19,975 bases of DNA from positions 1 through 19,975 of the forward strand of contig DXSO01000010.1 of NCBI GenBank assembly GCA_019410445.1, read 5' to 3'. Shown one piece after another: positions 1 to 7,367 of this stretch; position 1 is the stretch's first letter, and each line of letters starts with the position of its first letter. This DNA is from Sutterella sp. (GTDB lineage: Bacteria; Pseudomonadota; Gammaproteobacteria; Burkholderiales; Burkholderiaceae_F). The notes beneath the pieces are model-generated. The model ran no database searches. It saw only the letters and a program-made list of their open reading frames with translations, and was not told where the DNA came from. The position numbers and the translations under genes were made by a program.

Positions 1-32
1 CTGTTGCAGAAGTTGAAACCAAAGCAACATTT

Positions 33-38
33 GAGGAG
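33..38 (+). promoter_or_regulatory. Shine-Dalgarno site fixing the napD start
   Basis: GAGGAG lies 9 bases before the ATG at 48. The reading frame of napD is open back to the window edge, so an upstream start cannot be excluded from frame alone. This purine block and the match of the protein to the short NapD family make ATG 48 the best choice. Confidence 0.7.
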
Positions 39-47
39 AAAATTGAC

Positions 48-293
48 ATGTTCTATTCCGGTCTAATCGTGACCTGTCAGGTCGGTCAGTTTGACTCTGT
101 CGGACAGAGTCTTTCGCGTTTGGCCGTTGAAGTTCACCAAAGCGACAAAGCCAGCAATCGCTATGTCGTCGTTTTGGAAGAGTCTTCTGTTGAAGCGGAA
201 ACCGATCGCTTTCGCAGTATCCGCGAGTTACCGGGAGTAGCAGATGTAAGCCTTGTCGTACACCGCTCAGAACCCGACACGTTGAACAACTAA
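48..293 (+). CDS. napD: NapD, nitrate reductase Tat-proofreading chaperone
   Basis: This encodes an 81-residue protein, close to the usual 85-90 of NapD. NapD is a small cytoplasmic ferredoxin-fold chaperone that binds the twin-arginine signal peptide of NapA and holds back export until the molybdenum cofactor and iron-sulfur cluster are in place. Visible family traits are an N-terminal beta strand (SGLIVTCQVG), a central YVVVLEE strand, and the C-terminal PGVADVSLVVH strand, which corresponds to the GVLAVSLVYH region of E. coli NapD. It is the first nap gene in the window and lies 121 bases ahead of napA, whose product carries the expected Tat signal. In Campylobacter and Wolinella napD is at the far end of the cluster; here it leads. 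Identity rests on short similarity plus very strong context. Confidence 0.88.
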   Translation: MFYSGLIVTCQVGQFDSVGQSLSRLAVEVHQSDKASNRYVVVLEESSVEAETDRFRSIRELPGVADVSLVVHRSEPDTLNN

Positions 294-401
294 TTCCCCT
301 CCTTCGCTTGCAGTCGCTTTTGGCTGTGCCCTTTCAACTGTCTTTCCCTATTCACACAATCCGTGTTGCTAACCAATAAGCACACCGTGTACTTCTGCCC
401 C

Positions 402-408
402 AGGAGAG
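402..408 (+). promoter_or_regulatory. Ribosome binding site of napA
   Basis: AGGAGAG sits 6 bases before the napA ATG at 415, giving a well-spaced strong initiation site. The 121-base napD-napA gap also holds two imperfect ACAC...GTGT inverted repeats (about 355-366 and 391-399). I see no TTGAT-N4-ATCAA FNR box there. Confidence 0.6.
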
Positions 409-414
409 AAGCAT

Positions 415-3156
415 ATGACTCAGGAAAAAGTCATTCCCATCTCAAGAAGAGAACTCTTAAAGAGCGGCGTAGCCGCAACTGCTGCTATGTCAGTCGGTCT
501 GCCCGTCACTCAGGCATGCGCCCAAGCCGCTCAGGCCATTGACGCAGGCATTGAATGGCACAAGGGTGTGTGCCGCTTCTGCGGTACGGGTTGCGGCCTG
601 CAAGTTGGCACCATGAATGGTCGCATTGTGGCAACCAAAGGCGATCCGGATGCTCCCGTAAACCGAGGGCTGAACTGCATCAAAGGCTACTTCAACGCCA
701 AAATTCTTTATGGCCAGGACCGTCTGACACGCCCGCTGATGCGCATGAAGGACGGCAAATTCGATAAAAACGGCAAATTCGTGCCTGTAAGCTGGAAACA
801 AGCCTTCGATGAAATGGAGCGTCAATTCCGCCGCGTATATCAGGCCAAGGGACCTGAAGGCGTCGCCATCGTGGGGTCAGGCCAATACACAATTCCTGAG
901 GCATACACCGCCTCCAAGCTGATCAAGGCAGGATTCCGTTCCAACAATATCGACCCCAATGCCCGTCTTTGCATGGCCTCGGCCGTTGTCGGCTTCTATC
1001 AAACATTCGGCGTTGACGAACCGATGAATGTCTATGACGACATCGAAAAATGCAATACCATGGTGCTCTGGGGCAATAATATGGCCGAAGCGCATCCGGT
1101 ACTCTGGAGTCGAGTAACCGACCGCAAGCTCACACACAAGGACACTCGCATCGTCAATATGACGACGCACTCCAACCTGTCCTCGAGCATGGCCGATATT
1201 GAAATCATCTTCAAACCCAACACCGATTTGGCCATCGCCAACTATCTGGCTCGAGAGATCGTCCGTCGTAAAGCCTACAACCGGAAATTCATTCAGGATC
1301 ACTGCATTTTCGCCACCGGAACAGTCGATATCGGCTATGGCATGAGGCCGACCGATAAATTCGCCTATGAGGCAGAAAAAGACACGCAGGCAAAGCAGCA
1401 AAAGATCATCTTGACTGAAGCGGAAGCCATCGCACAACGCCGCAAGGCCGGCACTGAAGTTGAACAAAAACAAGTGGCGGCCGCAGGTGGTCACTGGCAT
1501 ATCTCGTTTGAGGAATATCAACGAGGCCTTGAACCGTATACGCTCGACTTTGTCGCCAATTTGGCCAAGGGCGATCCTGACGAATCCATCGAAAGCTTCA
1601 AAAAGAAGCTTGTAGCCCTAGCGGACATCTATTGCGACGCCAAACGCGACATCCTCTCCTTCTGGTGCATGGGTGTCAATCAGCACGTTCGCGGCGTATG
1701 GGTCAATGAACAAATTTATGCTCTGCATCTTCTGACGGCCAAACAGGGTCGCCCCGGCAACGGTGCATTCTCGCTTACGGGTCAGCCGTCGGCCTGCGGT
1801 TCTGCTCGTGAAGTCGGCGCCTTCTCGCATCGTCTGCCTGCTGACATGCTTGTGGGCAATCCGGAACACCATAAAAAGACGGAAAAACTTTGGAACGTCC
1901 CCGAAGGCACCCTCAATCCCGTGCTTGGAAAGCCGGTCATGGGACTTCTCAGAGGGCTTGAAGACGGCTCCGTCAATTTCCTCTGGACGCAGGTAGTCAA
2001 CATCTTCCAGTCGGCTCCCAATTCCAACCACTGGCTCAAGGCTGCCCGAAAACCCGAAAACTTCATCGTAGTGGCTGATGTCTACCCGACACTGTCTGCC
2101 AAAGTTGCCGACCTGATTCTGCCCACTGCCATGATCTTTGAAAAATGGGGGTTGTACGGCAACGCGGAACGCCGCACGCAAGGTTGGACTCAGATGGTCA
2201 ACCCCGTAGGCGAAGCCATGAGCGACATCGCCACCATGATGGAATTTTCCAAGCGCTTCAAAATCAGTGAGTGCTGGGGTGAAAAAACTGTTGCCGGCGG
2301 CAAAAAAACGCTTCCGAGCGTTCTTGATAAGGCCAAAGAAATGGGCATCAGCCCTGATGCCACACTATTTGATGTGCTGTTTGCGGGCATGCCGACGGCC
2401 AAACAGTGCCCGTGGCCTGATCCGAAGTACCCCAACAAGGAATGCTGTACGGCCCAGTCTCTCAACCTGGATTGGTTCCCTGAAAAAGCTCTCTTTACGG
2501 AATATCGCCAATTCACGCTCGGTAACGGTCACGATTTGGCTGATTTCGATACCTATATGGATCCCAAGGTTCGTGGGTTGACTTGGCCCGTTGTCGACGG
2601 AAAACCGACAACCTATCGCTTCAATGCTCAATATGATCCATACGTGAAAAATGGCGACTTTGAGTTCTACGGCAAACTCATGAAAGCAATTCCGCAAGGC
2701 AACCTTGACGGTATTACCGACAAAACACCCAAACCCTTGCCAGGGCGAGCCAAGATCTTCTTCCGCCCGTTTGCTGAGCCAGTGGAAAAACCCGATGAAA
2801 ATTACGATCTGATGCTGTGCACTGGACGTATCCTCGAGCATTGGCACACAGGCTCGATGACTCGTCGCGTTCCGGAACTGCACCGTGCAGCGCCATCGGC
2901 CGTCCTCTATATGAACCCGGCCGATGCTCAGAAGCGAGGACTCAAACGCAACGACGTCGCTCAGATCACAAGTCGCCGCGGCAGCATCAAAGCTCTCGTG
3001 GAAACGCAAGGTCGCATGAAGATGCCTCGCGGTACGGTCTGGATGGCCTTCTTTGATGAAGCCGTCCAAGTCAACAAACTTTGTGTTGATGCAACCGATC
3101 CGATTTCGGCAGAACCCGACTACAAGAAATCCGCTGTTCGGATCACTAAAGCTTGA
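415..3156 (+). CDS. napA: NapA, periplasmic nitrate reductase catalytic subunit
   Basis: NapA reduces nitrate to nitrite in the periplasm at a Mo-bis-MGD centre fed by one [4Fe-4S] cluster. The N-terminus carries a Tat signal (ISRRELLKSG, residues 9-18), ending near residue 40. The cluster ligands are C53, C56, C60 and C88 (CRFCGTGC...NCIKGYF), with the conserved Lys at 90. The molybdenum ligand is C186 in NARLCMASAV; from memory most NapA proteins have His just before it, and here it is Leu. Later blocks SLTGQPSACG, SHRLPADM, YGNAERRTQ and the C-terminal molybdopterin-binding region (EHWHTGSMTRRVPEL) are intact. At 913 residues it is longer than E. coli NapA (about 830) and resembles the 920-930 residue Campylobacter form, with an extra Lys/Glu-rich segment around 312-360. 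Several extra cysteines occur (C407, C418, C620, C665, C677-678). Confidence 0.97.
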   Translation: MTQEKVIPISRRELLKSGVAATAAMSVGLPVTQACAQAAQAIDAGIEWHKGVCRFCGTGCGLQVGTMNGRIVATKGDPDAPVNRGLNCIKGYFNAKILYGQDRLTRPLMRMKDGKFDKNGKFVPVSWKQAFDEMERQFRRVYQAKGPEGVAIVGSGQYTIPEAYTASKLIKAGFRSNNIDPNARLCMASAVVGFYQTFGVDEPMNVYDDIEKCNTMVLWGNNMAEAHPVLWSRVTDRKLTHKDTRIVNMTTHSNLSSSMADIEIIFKPNTDLAIANYLAREIVRRKAYNRKFIQDHCIFATGTVDIGYGMRPTDKFAYEAEKDTQAKQQKIILTEAEAIAQRRKAGTEVEQKQVAAAGGHWHISFEEYQRGLEPYTLDFVANLAKGDPDESIESFKKKLVALADIYCDAKRDILSFWCMGVNQHVRGVWVNEQIYALHLLTAKQGRPGNGAFSLTGQPSACGSAREVGAFSHRLPADMLVGNPEHHKKTEKLWNVPEGTLNPVLGKPVMGLLRGLEDGSVNFLWTQVVNIFQSAPNSNHWLKAARKPENFIVVADVYPTLSAKVADLILPTAMIFEKWGLYGNAERRTQGWTQMVNPVGEAMSDIATMMEFSKRFKISECWGEKTVAGGKKTLPSVLDKAKEMGISPDATLFDVLFAGMPTAKQCPWPDPKYPNKECCTAQSLNLDWFPEKALFTEYRQFTLGNGHDLADFDTYMDPKVRGLTWPVVDGKPTTYRFNAQYDPYVKNGDFEFYGKLMKAIPQGNLDGITDKTPKPLPGRAKIFFRPFAEPVEKPDENYDLMLCTGRILEHWHTGSMTRRVPELHRAAPSAVLYMNPADAQKRGLKRNDVAQITSRRGSIKALVETQGRMKMPRGTVWMAFFDEAVQVNKLCVDATDPISAEPDYKKSAVRITKA

Positions 3157-3174
3157 TCCGTCAGGACACATGCC

Positions 3175-3209
3175 TTCGTGTCGGGTCAGCACCTGCCGAC
3201 CCGCACGAA
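3175..3209 (+). promoter_or_regulatory. Intercistronic hairpin between napA and napG
   Basis: TTCGTG(T)CGGGTC at 3175-3187 pairs with GACCCGCACGAA at 3198-3209. This gives a 12-base-pair stem with one bulged T and a 10-base loop. No T-run follows, so it does not look like an intrinsic terminator. It may stabilise the 3' end of napA mRNA or tune napA against napGHB; this role is inferred. Confidence 0.5.
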
Positions 3210-3247
3210 GTTGTCGGTCTGAAACGTCTTTTTCTTGAACTTCGACC

Positions 3248-4015
3248 ATGACGATAAAAGCGACCAGACGTCAAACCTTGGGACTTCTACTGGAAGGTGC
3301 CGGTGTTGCTGCCGCTGCGACCGCCGGTCTTACGGCTTTCATTGGCACTGCCAAATCCAAAGGCTTTGAACCGCTTCCCCCGGGAGCCGATGCGGCGTTT
3401 TATGACAAATGCATTCGTTGCGGCTTATGCGTGAAAGCGTGCCCGTACGACACGCTCAAGCTTGCAAAGCTTGGCGATACGGTTTCTTACGGAACCCCTT
3501 ACTTTGAGCCGAGGAACATTCCTTGCTACATGTGCGAGGACATCCCTTGTGTAAAAGTATGTCCATCAGGTGCTCTTGATCGCAATCTCGGCAGTATTCG
3601 CAAGGCTCGTATGGGGATTGCTGCGATTGATCCCAATTCATGTCTCAGTTGGCAGGGATTGCGTTGCGAGGTTTGCTACCGAGATTGTCCGCTGAGAAAT
3701 GAGGCGTTGAGTCTGAAGCCGCATCCGCGAGAACTTAGCAAGCATGCCGTGTTCGTGCCGGTCATCAATCCCGACCATTGCACGGGATGCGGGCTATGCG
3801 TTTACGGCTGCCCGACACAGGTGCCCGCGATCAATATCATCGATCCGAAAACGTTCTTGGGTCGCATTGGTGATCACTATCGCCTCAGTTGGCGCAAAGA
3901 TCAGCCTCATCACCCACAAGCTCCTTCCGGCAATCCGTCGCCCGACAAGCCTCAGGCTCCGGCAGAGGCAGGTGGTCTTGATTTTCTCAACAACATGGAC
4001 GATCCGACGTTATGA
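3248..4015 (+). CDS. napG: NapG, Tat-exported four-cluster ferredoxin
   Basis: NapG is a periplasmic-side ferredoxin that works with membrane-bound NapH to pass electrons from menaquinol or ubiquinol towards NapB/NapA. The N-terminus has a twin-arginine signal (ATRRQTLGLLL, residues 5-15) and a hydrophobic Ala-rich stretch to about residue 35. Four [4Fe-4S] motifs follow: C55/58/61/65, C93/96/101/105, C132/140/143/147 and C178/181/184/188. This is the full NapG complement. The C-terminal 45 residues are Pro/Gln/Ala-rich and low in complexity. The 255-residue length is slightly above the E. coli protein (about 231), mostly through this tail. The 91-base gap from napA contains a hairpin, and no good Shine-Dalgarno sequence precedes the ATG. 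The stop overlaps the napH start by 4 bases. Confidence 0.95.
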   Translation: MTIKATRRQTLGLLLEGAGVAAAATAGLTAFIGTAKSKGFEPLPPGADAAFYDKCIRCGLCVKACPYDTLKLAKLGDTVSYGTPYFEPRNIPCYMCEDIPCVKVCPSGALDRNLGSIRKARMGIAAIDPNSCLSWQGLRCEVCYRDCPLRNEALSLKPHPRELSKHAVFVPVINPDHCTGCGLCVYGCPTQVPAINIIDPKTFLGRIGDHYRLSWRKDQPHHPQAPSGNPSPDKPQAPAEAGGLDFLNNMDDPTL

Positions 4016-4902
4016 GTCAGCAATCAATCCATACGGTGGTTTCACCCCAGAAAATCAAAGCGAGAATGCTTGCGCTTTCTCTGGTTCGCCGCTTCGTGCA
4101 GTGTGCCGTACTCATGCTTTTCATCGGTTCAGCACGTTTGGGATGGAGCGTCTTGGGAGAACCTCTTTTAAACGGTACTCTCACCAGCTCGCTTCTCGTT
4201 GGCGTTATTCCGATGACTGATCCGTTTGCGTTGCTGCAAAAATTCTTTGCCGGCCACAAACCGGAGATGATCATGATTGCGGGAGCACTCGTAGTTCTGG
4301 CAGTTTATCTTTTGGCCGGCGGCCGTGCGTTCTGTGCATGGGTCTGCCCCATGAACATCGTCACGGATGCGGCCTACCGTGCAAGAAAAGTACTGAATCT
4401 GCCGACATCAAGTCTGCGTCTTAGTCGAAAAACCCGCTATGCATTGGCAGTCGCAGCGCTTGCTGCATCAAGCATTTCTGGAACCGCAGCCTTCGAATGG
4501 GTCAGTCCACAAGCTTTTTTGTGGCGCGAACTTATTTGGGGTATCGGATTCGGTTTGTTTGCTGCCGTCTCGGGAATCTTCGCACTGGATCTGTTGCTTT
4601 TGGAACGTGGTTGGTGTGGGCACCTCTGTCCTTTGGGAGCGTTTTGGTCTGTCATCGGCAAAGCCGGCATCGTTAAGCCACTTTTTGACAATTCCAAATG
4701 TACAAAATGCGGAGACTGCCTGCGCGTGTGTCCTGAAGCCCATGTACTGAACTTCAAACAGGCTGCCGCCTATGGTTTCATCACCTCAGGTGAATGTACT
4801 AACTGCGGCCGCTGTGCGGCTGTGTGTCCTGAAAACGCCATTCACTTTGCAACGCGTTTTCAAGCTCGACCGCAGTCAAATGTCTCACAACAAGACAAGT
4901 AA
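4012..4902 (+). CDS. napH: NapH, membrane quinol dehydrogenase iron-sulfur protein
   Basis: NapH is a polytopic inner-membrane protein that oxidises quinol and donates electrons to NapG. The 296 residues show four hydrophobic segments (about 27-47, 88-105, 140-158, 170-197). Two CxxxCP motifs characteristic of the NapH/NosR/CcoG group are present (CAWVCP and CGHLCP). Near the C-terminus are two cytoplasmic ferredoxin motifs, CTKCGDCLRVCP and CTNCGRCAAVCP. It starts inside the napG stop codon (ATGA), which implies translational coupling and co-expression. No napC lies between napD and napB, so NapGH is the likely sole dedicated electron route here, as in epsilonproteobacteria. This pathway statement is inference from family knowledge. 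Confidence 0.95.
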   Translation: MSQQSIHTVVSPQKIKARMLALSLVRRFVQCAVLMLFIGSARLGWSVLGEPLLNGTLTSSLLVGVIPMTDPFALLQKFFAGHKPEMIMIAGALVVLAVYLLAGGRAFCAWVCPMNIVTDAAYRARKVLNLPTSSLRLSRKTRYALAVAALAASSISGTAAFEWVSPQAFLWRELIWGIGFGLFAAVSGIFALDLLLLERGWCGHLCPLGAFWSVIGKAGIVKPLFDNSKCTKCGDCLRVCPEAHVLNFKQAAAYGFITSGECTNCGRCAAVCPENAIHFATRFQARPQSNVSQQDK

Positions 4903-4922
4903 AGAAATTTTGGAGAACCCTC

Positions 4923-5354
4923 ATGAAGAAACTGATTCTGACGGCTTTCGTTTCCATTACTGCCGCTGCGGCAATCACCGCCTGCGCCGTACAGGAACCC
5001 ATCGACATCAATTCCATGAGTCTTGAAAAGACGAGTCCGTTTGACACACCCACGCCTCAAGCCTATGAGGAAAATGCCGGGCTTTACCGAGAAACACAAC
5101 CCGGCGCACCGGCAATGATTCCTCACGCAGTCGATAACTTCCGAATCACGCGTGACAACAATCCCTGCATCATGTGCCACGGCAACCAAAGCAAAATTGG
5201 CGCTCCCAAAGTCAAAGGCGTTCCGACCTCCATGCCGGCCACCCATTGGACCAAAGTCGACGGCAAGCTTGTGACCGCACCCTCGCGCCATGAATGCATG
5301 TTGTGTCATGCCACTCAGGCCGATGTTCAGCCGCTCGTGGGCACCGTCCACTAA
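4923..5354 (+). CDS. napB: NapB, diheme cytochrome c subunit, probable lipoprotein
   Basis: NapB is the diheme cytochrome c that hands electrons to NapA. Two covalent heme sites are visible, CIMCH at residues 82-86 and CMLCH at 125-129. They are preceded by a segment around PPH/IPHAVDNF-like positions 66-73 (here MIPHAVDNFRI), as in the family. The 143-residue length is normal. The signal region ends in ITAC with Cys at 21, which matches a lipobox, so the mature protein may be lipid-anchored rather than soluble. A signal peptidase I site after ACA (residue 22) is the alternative. A good GGAGAA ribosome site lies 8 bases before the ATG. It closes the nap cluster, 20 bases after napH. Confidence 0.93.
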   Translation: MKKLILTAFVSITAAAAITACAVQEPIDINSMSLEKTSPFDTPTPQAYEENAGLYRETQPGAPAMIPHAVDNFRITRDNNPCIMCHGNQSKIGAPKVKGVPTSMPATHWTKVDGKLVTAPSRHECMLCHATQADVQPLVGTVH

Positions 5355-5375
5355 AATTCGTCTTTGACAGCTCCG

Positions 5376-5399
5376 CGGTGCCGGAATAGGACGGCACCG
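5376..5399 (+). promoter_or_regulatory. Inverted repeat between napB and mnmA
   Basis: CGGTGCCG (5376-5383) and CGGCACCG (5392-5399) form a perfect 8-base-pair stem with an 8-base loop, 21 bases after the napB stop. No T-run follows. A TTGACA hexamer at 5364-5369 lies just upstream, with only a poor -10 candidate (TAGGAC, 5387-5392) inside the repeat. It could be a weak transcription end for nap or an element over an mnmA promoter. The function is not decidable by eye. Confidence 0.4.
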
Positions 5400-5498
5400 T
5401 CTCATGCGTCGCGGCAGAAGCCTTCGCTTTCGAACTGCGGAGGGTTTTGTCGCGTCTTTCGTTTTTCACATCCCGACTTTCAAGGAATTTTTTTTGCG

Positions 5499-6608
5499 AT
5501 GGCAGTCAAAGTAGTGCTCGGCATGAGCGGAGGCGTAGACAGCGCCGTCAGCGCCTGGCTCCTCAAAGAACAAGGTTACGACGTCACCGGCGTTTTCATG
5601 AAAAACTGGGAAGACGACGACGACAGCGAATACTGCTCAAGCCGTCAGGATTTTCTCGATGCAGCCAGCGCTGCCGAGAAAATCGGTATTGATCTGGATG
5701 CAGTCAACTTTGCCAAGGAATACAAAGAACGTGTCTTTTCTGAATTCCTTCGCGAATATCAGGCCGGACGCACTCCCAACCCCGACGTCCTGTGCAATTC
5801 CGAAATCAAATTCAATGCTTTTTTGGATTACGCCATGCAGCTTGGTGCCGACAAAATCGCCACCGGCCACTATGCTCGAGTCCGTCAGAGCGACTGCGGC
5901 GTCGAACTGCTCCGCGGTCTTGATCCATCAAAAGATCAAAGCTACTTTTTGCACCGACTCAATCAACAACAGTTGGAAAAAGCCATTTTTCCTGTTGGAG
6001 AACTTGCCAAGAGCAAAGTGCGTGAAATCGCCCGAATGCTTGATCTTTCGGTAGCTTCCAAAAAAGACTCCACCGGCATCTGCTTTATTGGCGAGCGGCC
6101 TTTCCGAGAATTTCTGTCCCGCTATCTGCCCACTCATCCGGGCCCCATACGCACAGACTCCGGGAAAGTGGTTGGAGAACATATTGGTTTGAGCTTTTAT
6201 ACGCTGGGCCAGCGCAAAGGCATCGGCATTGGCGGCAGTCGCGATGGCAATGGCGAGCCCTGGTTCGTTGCCAGAAAAGATCTGGCAAACAATACGCTTT
6301 GGATCGTTCAAGGTCACGAACACCCCTGGCTTAACACGCATACGCTCAAAGCTGTCCGTACGAACTGGATCAGCGGTTCTGCCCCCGAATCGGGCACCCC
6401 GGTCACAGTCAAAACTCGTTATCGAGCTCCGGACGGTGCATGCGAAATTACTGCTGCAACAAATCAAAGCGTCGATCTGTTTTTCCCGCAACCGCAGTGG
6501 GCTGCCACTCCCGGGCAATCCGCCGTGCTCTATCAAGGAGAAGTATGCCTCGGAGGTGGCTTTATTGACACGATTGACAATGCCGATATTCCGAAATCCA
6601 AACCTTAA
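5499..6608 (+). CDS. mnmA: MnmA, tRNA-uridine 2-sulfurtransferase
   Basis: MnmA adenylates and thiolates U34 of tRNAs for Lys, Glu and Gln, using sulfur relayed from IscS (through Tus proteins where present). The 369-residue protein starts MAVKVVLGMSGGVDS, with the PP-loop ATP site at residues 8-14. The two catalytic cysteines are C99 (NPDVLCNSEIKF) and C195 (TGICFIGERPF). The DQSYFL block at 146-151 and the C-terminal barrel (LGQRKGIGIGG, RYRAPDG, PGQSAVLY, CLGGGFI) are all intact. The frame is open 45 codons further upstream, but that extension is Arg/Ser-rich and unlike the family. AAGGA at 5482-5486 precedes ATG 5499, so I start there. It has its own 144-base upstream gap, separating it from nap. 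Confidence 0.96.
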   Translation: MAVKVVLGMSGGVDSAVSAWLLKEQGYDVTGVFMKNWEDDDDSEYCSSRQDFLDAASAAEKIGIDLDAVNFAKEYKERVFSEFLREYQAGRTPNPDVLCNSEIKFNAFLDYAMQLGADKIATGHYARVRQSDCGVELLRGLDPSKDQSYFLHRLNQQQLEKAIFPVGELAKSKVREIARMLDLSVASKKDSTGICFIGERPFREFLSRYLPTHPGPIRTDSGKVVGEHIGLSFYTLGQRKGIGIGGSRDGNGEPWFVARKDLANNTLWIVQGHEHPWLNTHTLKAVRTNWISGSAPESGTPVTVKTRYRAPDGACEITAATNQSVDLFFPQPQWAATPGQSAVLYQGEVCLGGGFIDTIDNADIPKSKP

Positions 6609-6665
6609 CGGTTTTCTCAGTTTTCTCTTCTAACATTCACGCTGTTTCTTGAATTGGTGTGACCC

Positions 6666-7325
6666 ATGTCGCTTTTTGACTCCGCACGTTTTCTGACCTC
6701 TGCTGCCGCTGTGAGCCAACTGCCCGGCGCGGGCCTGCCCGAAATCGCTTTTGCCGGTCGCTCTAACGCCGGCAAAAGCACCACAATCAATGTGCTCACT
6801 CGTCAGGGAAGACTCGCTTTTGCTTCCAAAACACCTGGCCGCACGCAGCTCATCAACTTTTTCACGCTCTCTCGCAAAATCGCCGACAGCAAAGAGCGAG
6901 AGCAAATCGCTCACCTCGTGGACTTGCCCGGTTACGGCTATGCCAAAGCCGCTCCGGAAATCCGTGAAACCTGGAGCCGCCTAATCGGAGGCTACCTTGC
7001 CGATCGTCCGTCTCTGACCGGAGTGGTCATCGTCATGGATGCACGCCGCCCCTTTATGCCTGCTGACGAATGGCTGATTGACTTCTTTTCCACTCGCAGT
7101 CATGTCCGTCAGCTCTGGCTCATCAACAAATGCGATCAAATCAAACGAGCAGAACGCAACTCGGTTCTTGCTCAGGCTCGTGCCCGCGCTCAAAAACTCG
7201 GTGAGCACGTTGAAGTTCAGCTTTTCTCCGGCCTGAAAAAAGAAGGCGTTGAAGAGCTCCAAAAACGACTTTTATCTTGGATTGACCCCGAAGGGCGCCT
7301 CACCGCCAGCGAACAGTCGGCGTGA
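6666..7325 (+). CDS. engB: EngB/YihA (YsxC), ribosome-biogenesis GTPase
   Basis: EngB is an essential cytoplasmic GTPase needed for late assembly of the large ribosomal subunit. The 219 residues carry all G motifs in order: G1 GRSNAGKST (31-39), the switch I block KTPGRTQLINFF (55-66), G3 DLPGYGYA (86-93) and G4 NKCD (154-157). A G5-like FSGLKKEGVEEL follows towards the C-terminus. From G1 onward it matches the family without gaps. Length is typical (195-220). The adjacency engB-hemB is widespread in betaproteobacteria and is one basis for the taxonomic guess. It lies 57 bases after mnmA, with a weak Shine-Dalgarno sequence. Confidence 0.95.
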   Translation: MSLFDSARFLTSAAAVSQLPGAGLPEIAFAGRSNAGKSTTINVLTRQGRLAFASKTPGRTQLINFFTLSRKIADSKEREQIAHLVDLPGYGYAKAAPEIRETWSRLIGGYLADRPSLTGVVIVMDARRPFMPADEWLIDFFSTRSHVRQLWLINKCDQIKRAERNSVLAQARARAQKLGEHVEVQLFSGLKKEGVEELQKRLLSWIDPEGRLTASEQSA

Positions 7326-7341
7326 CGCTTCGGATTTATTT
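7295..7341 (+). terminator. Imperfect hairpin plus T-rich tract after engB
   Basis: Bases 7295-7307 can pair with 7319-7328 as about ten base pairs with bulges. They are followed by GGATTTATTTATTTTTT. The stem overlaps the engB 3' end and its stop codon. It may be a leaky terminator before hemB or chance. The pairing is imperfect, so confidence is low. Confidence 0.25.
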
Positions 7342-7367
7342 ATTTTTTCATCAGGGACTTAATAAAA

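Noticed and set aside
3..47. NapD frame continuing to the left edge
   Set aside because: The frame has no stop upstream, but the family length and GAGGAG site support ATG 48. The upstream bases may belong to the end of another gene that I cannot identify from 47 bases.
294..414. FNR or NarL-type site before napA
   Set aside because: No good TTGAT-N4-ATCAA or paired NarL heptamers could be found by eye; only weak ACAC/GTGT symmetry is present.
877..1521. A 214-residue open frame on the - strand opposite napA
   Set aside because: It is a shadow of the conserved NapA Mo-site region and the product has no known motif.
2365..3249. A 294-residue open frame on the - strand opposite the napA 3' part
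   Set aside because: It is fully antisense to conserved NapA sequence and the napA-napG hairpin, and has no recognisable domain or ribosome site.
5482..5496. T-run ahead of mnmA considered as a terminator
   Set aside because: No stem directly precedes the run of T; the AAGGA before it is better explained as the mnmA ribosome site.
5364..5498. A 45-codon N-terminal extension of MnmA
   Set aside because: The extension covers a hairpin and is unlike MnmA proteins, which start just before the PP-loop. A purine-rich site precedes ATG 5499.
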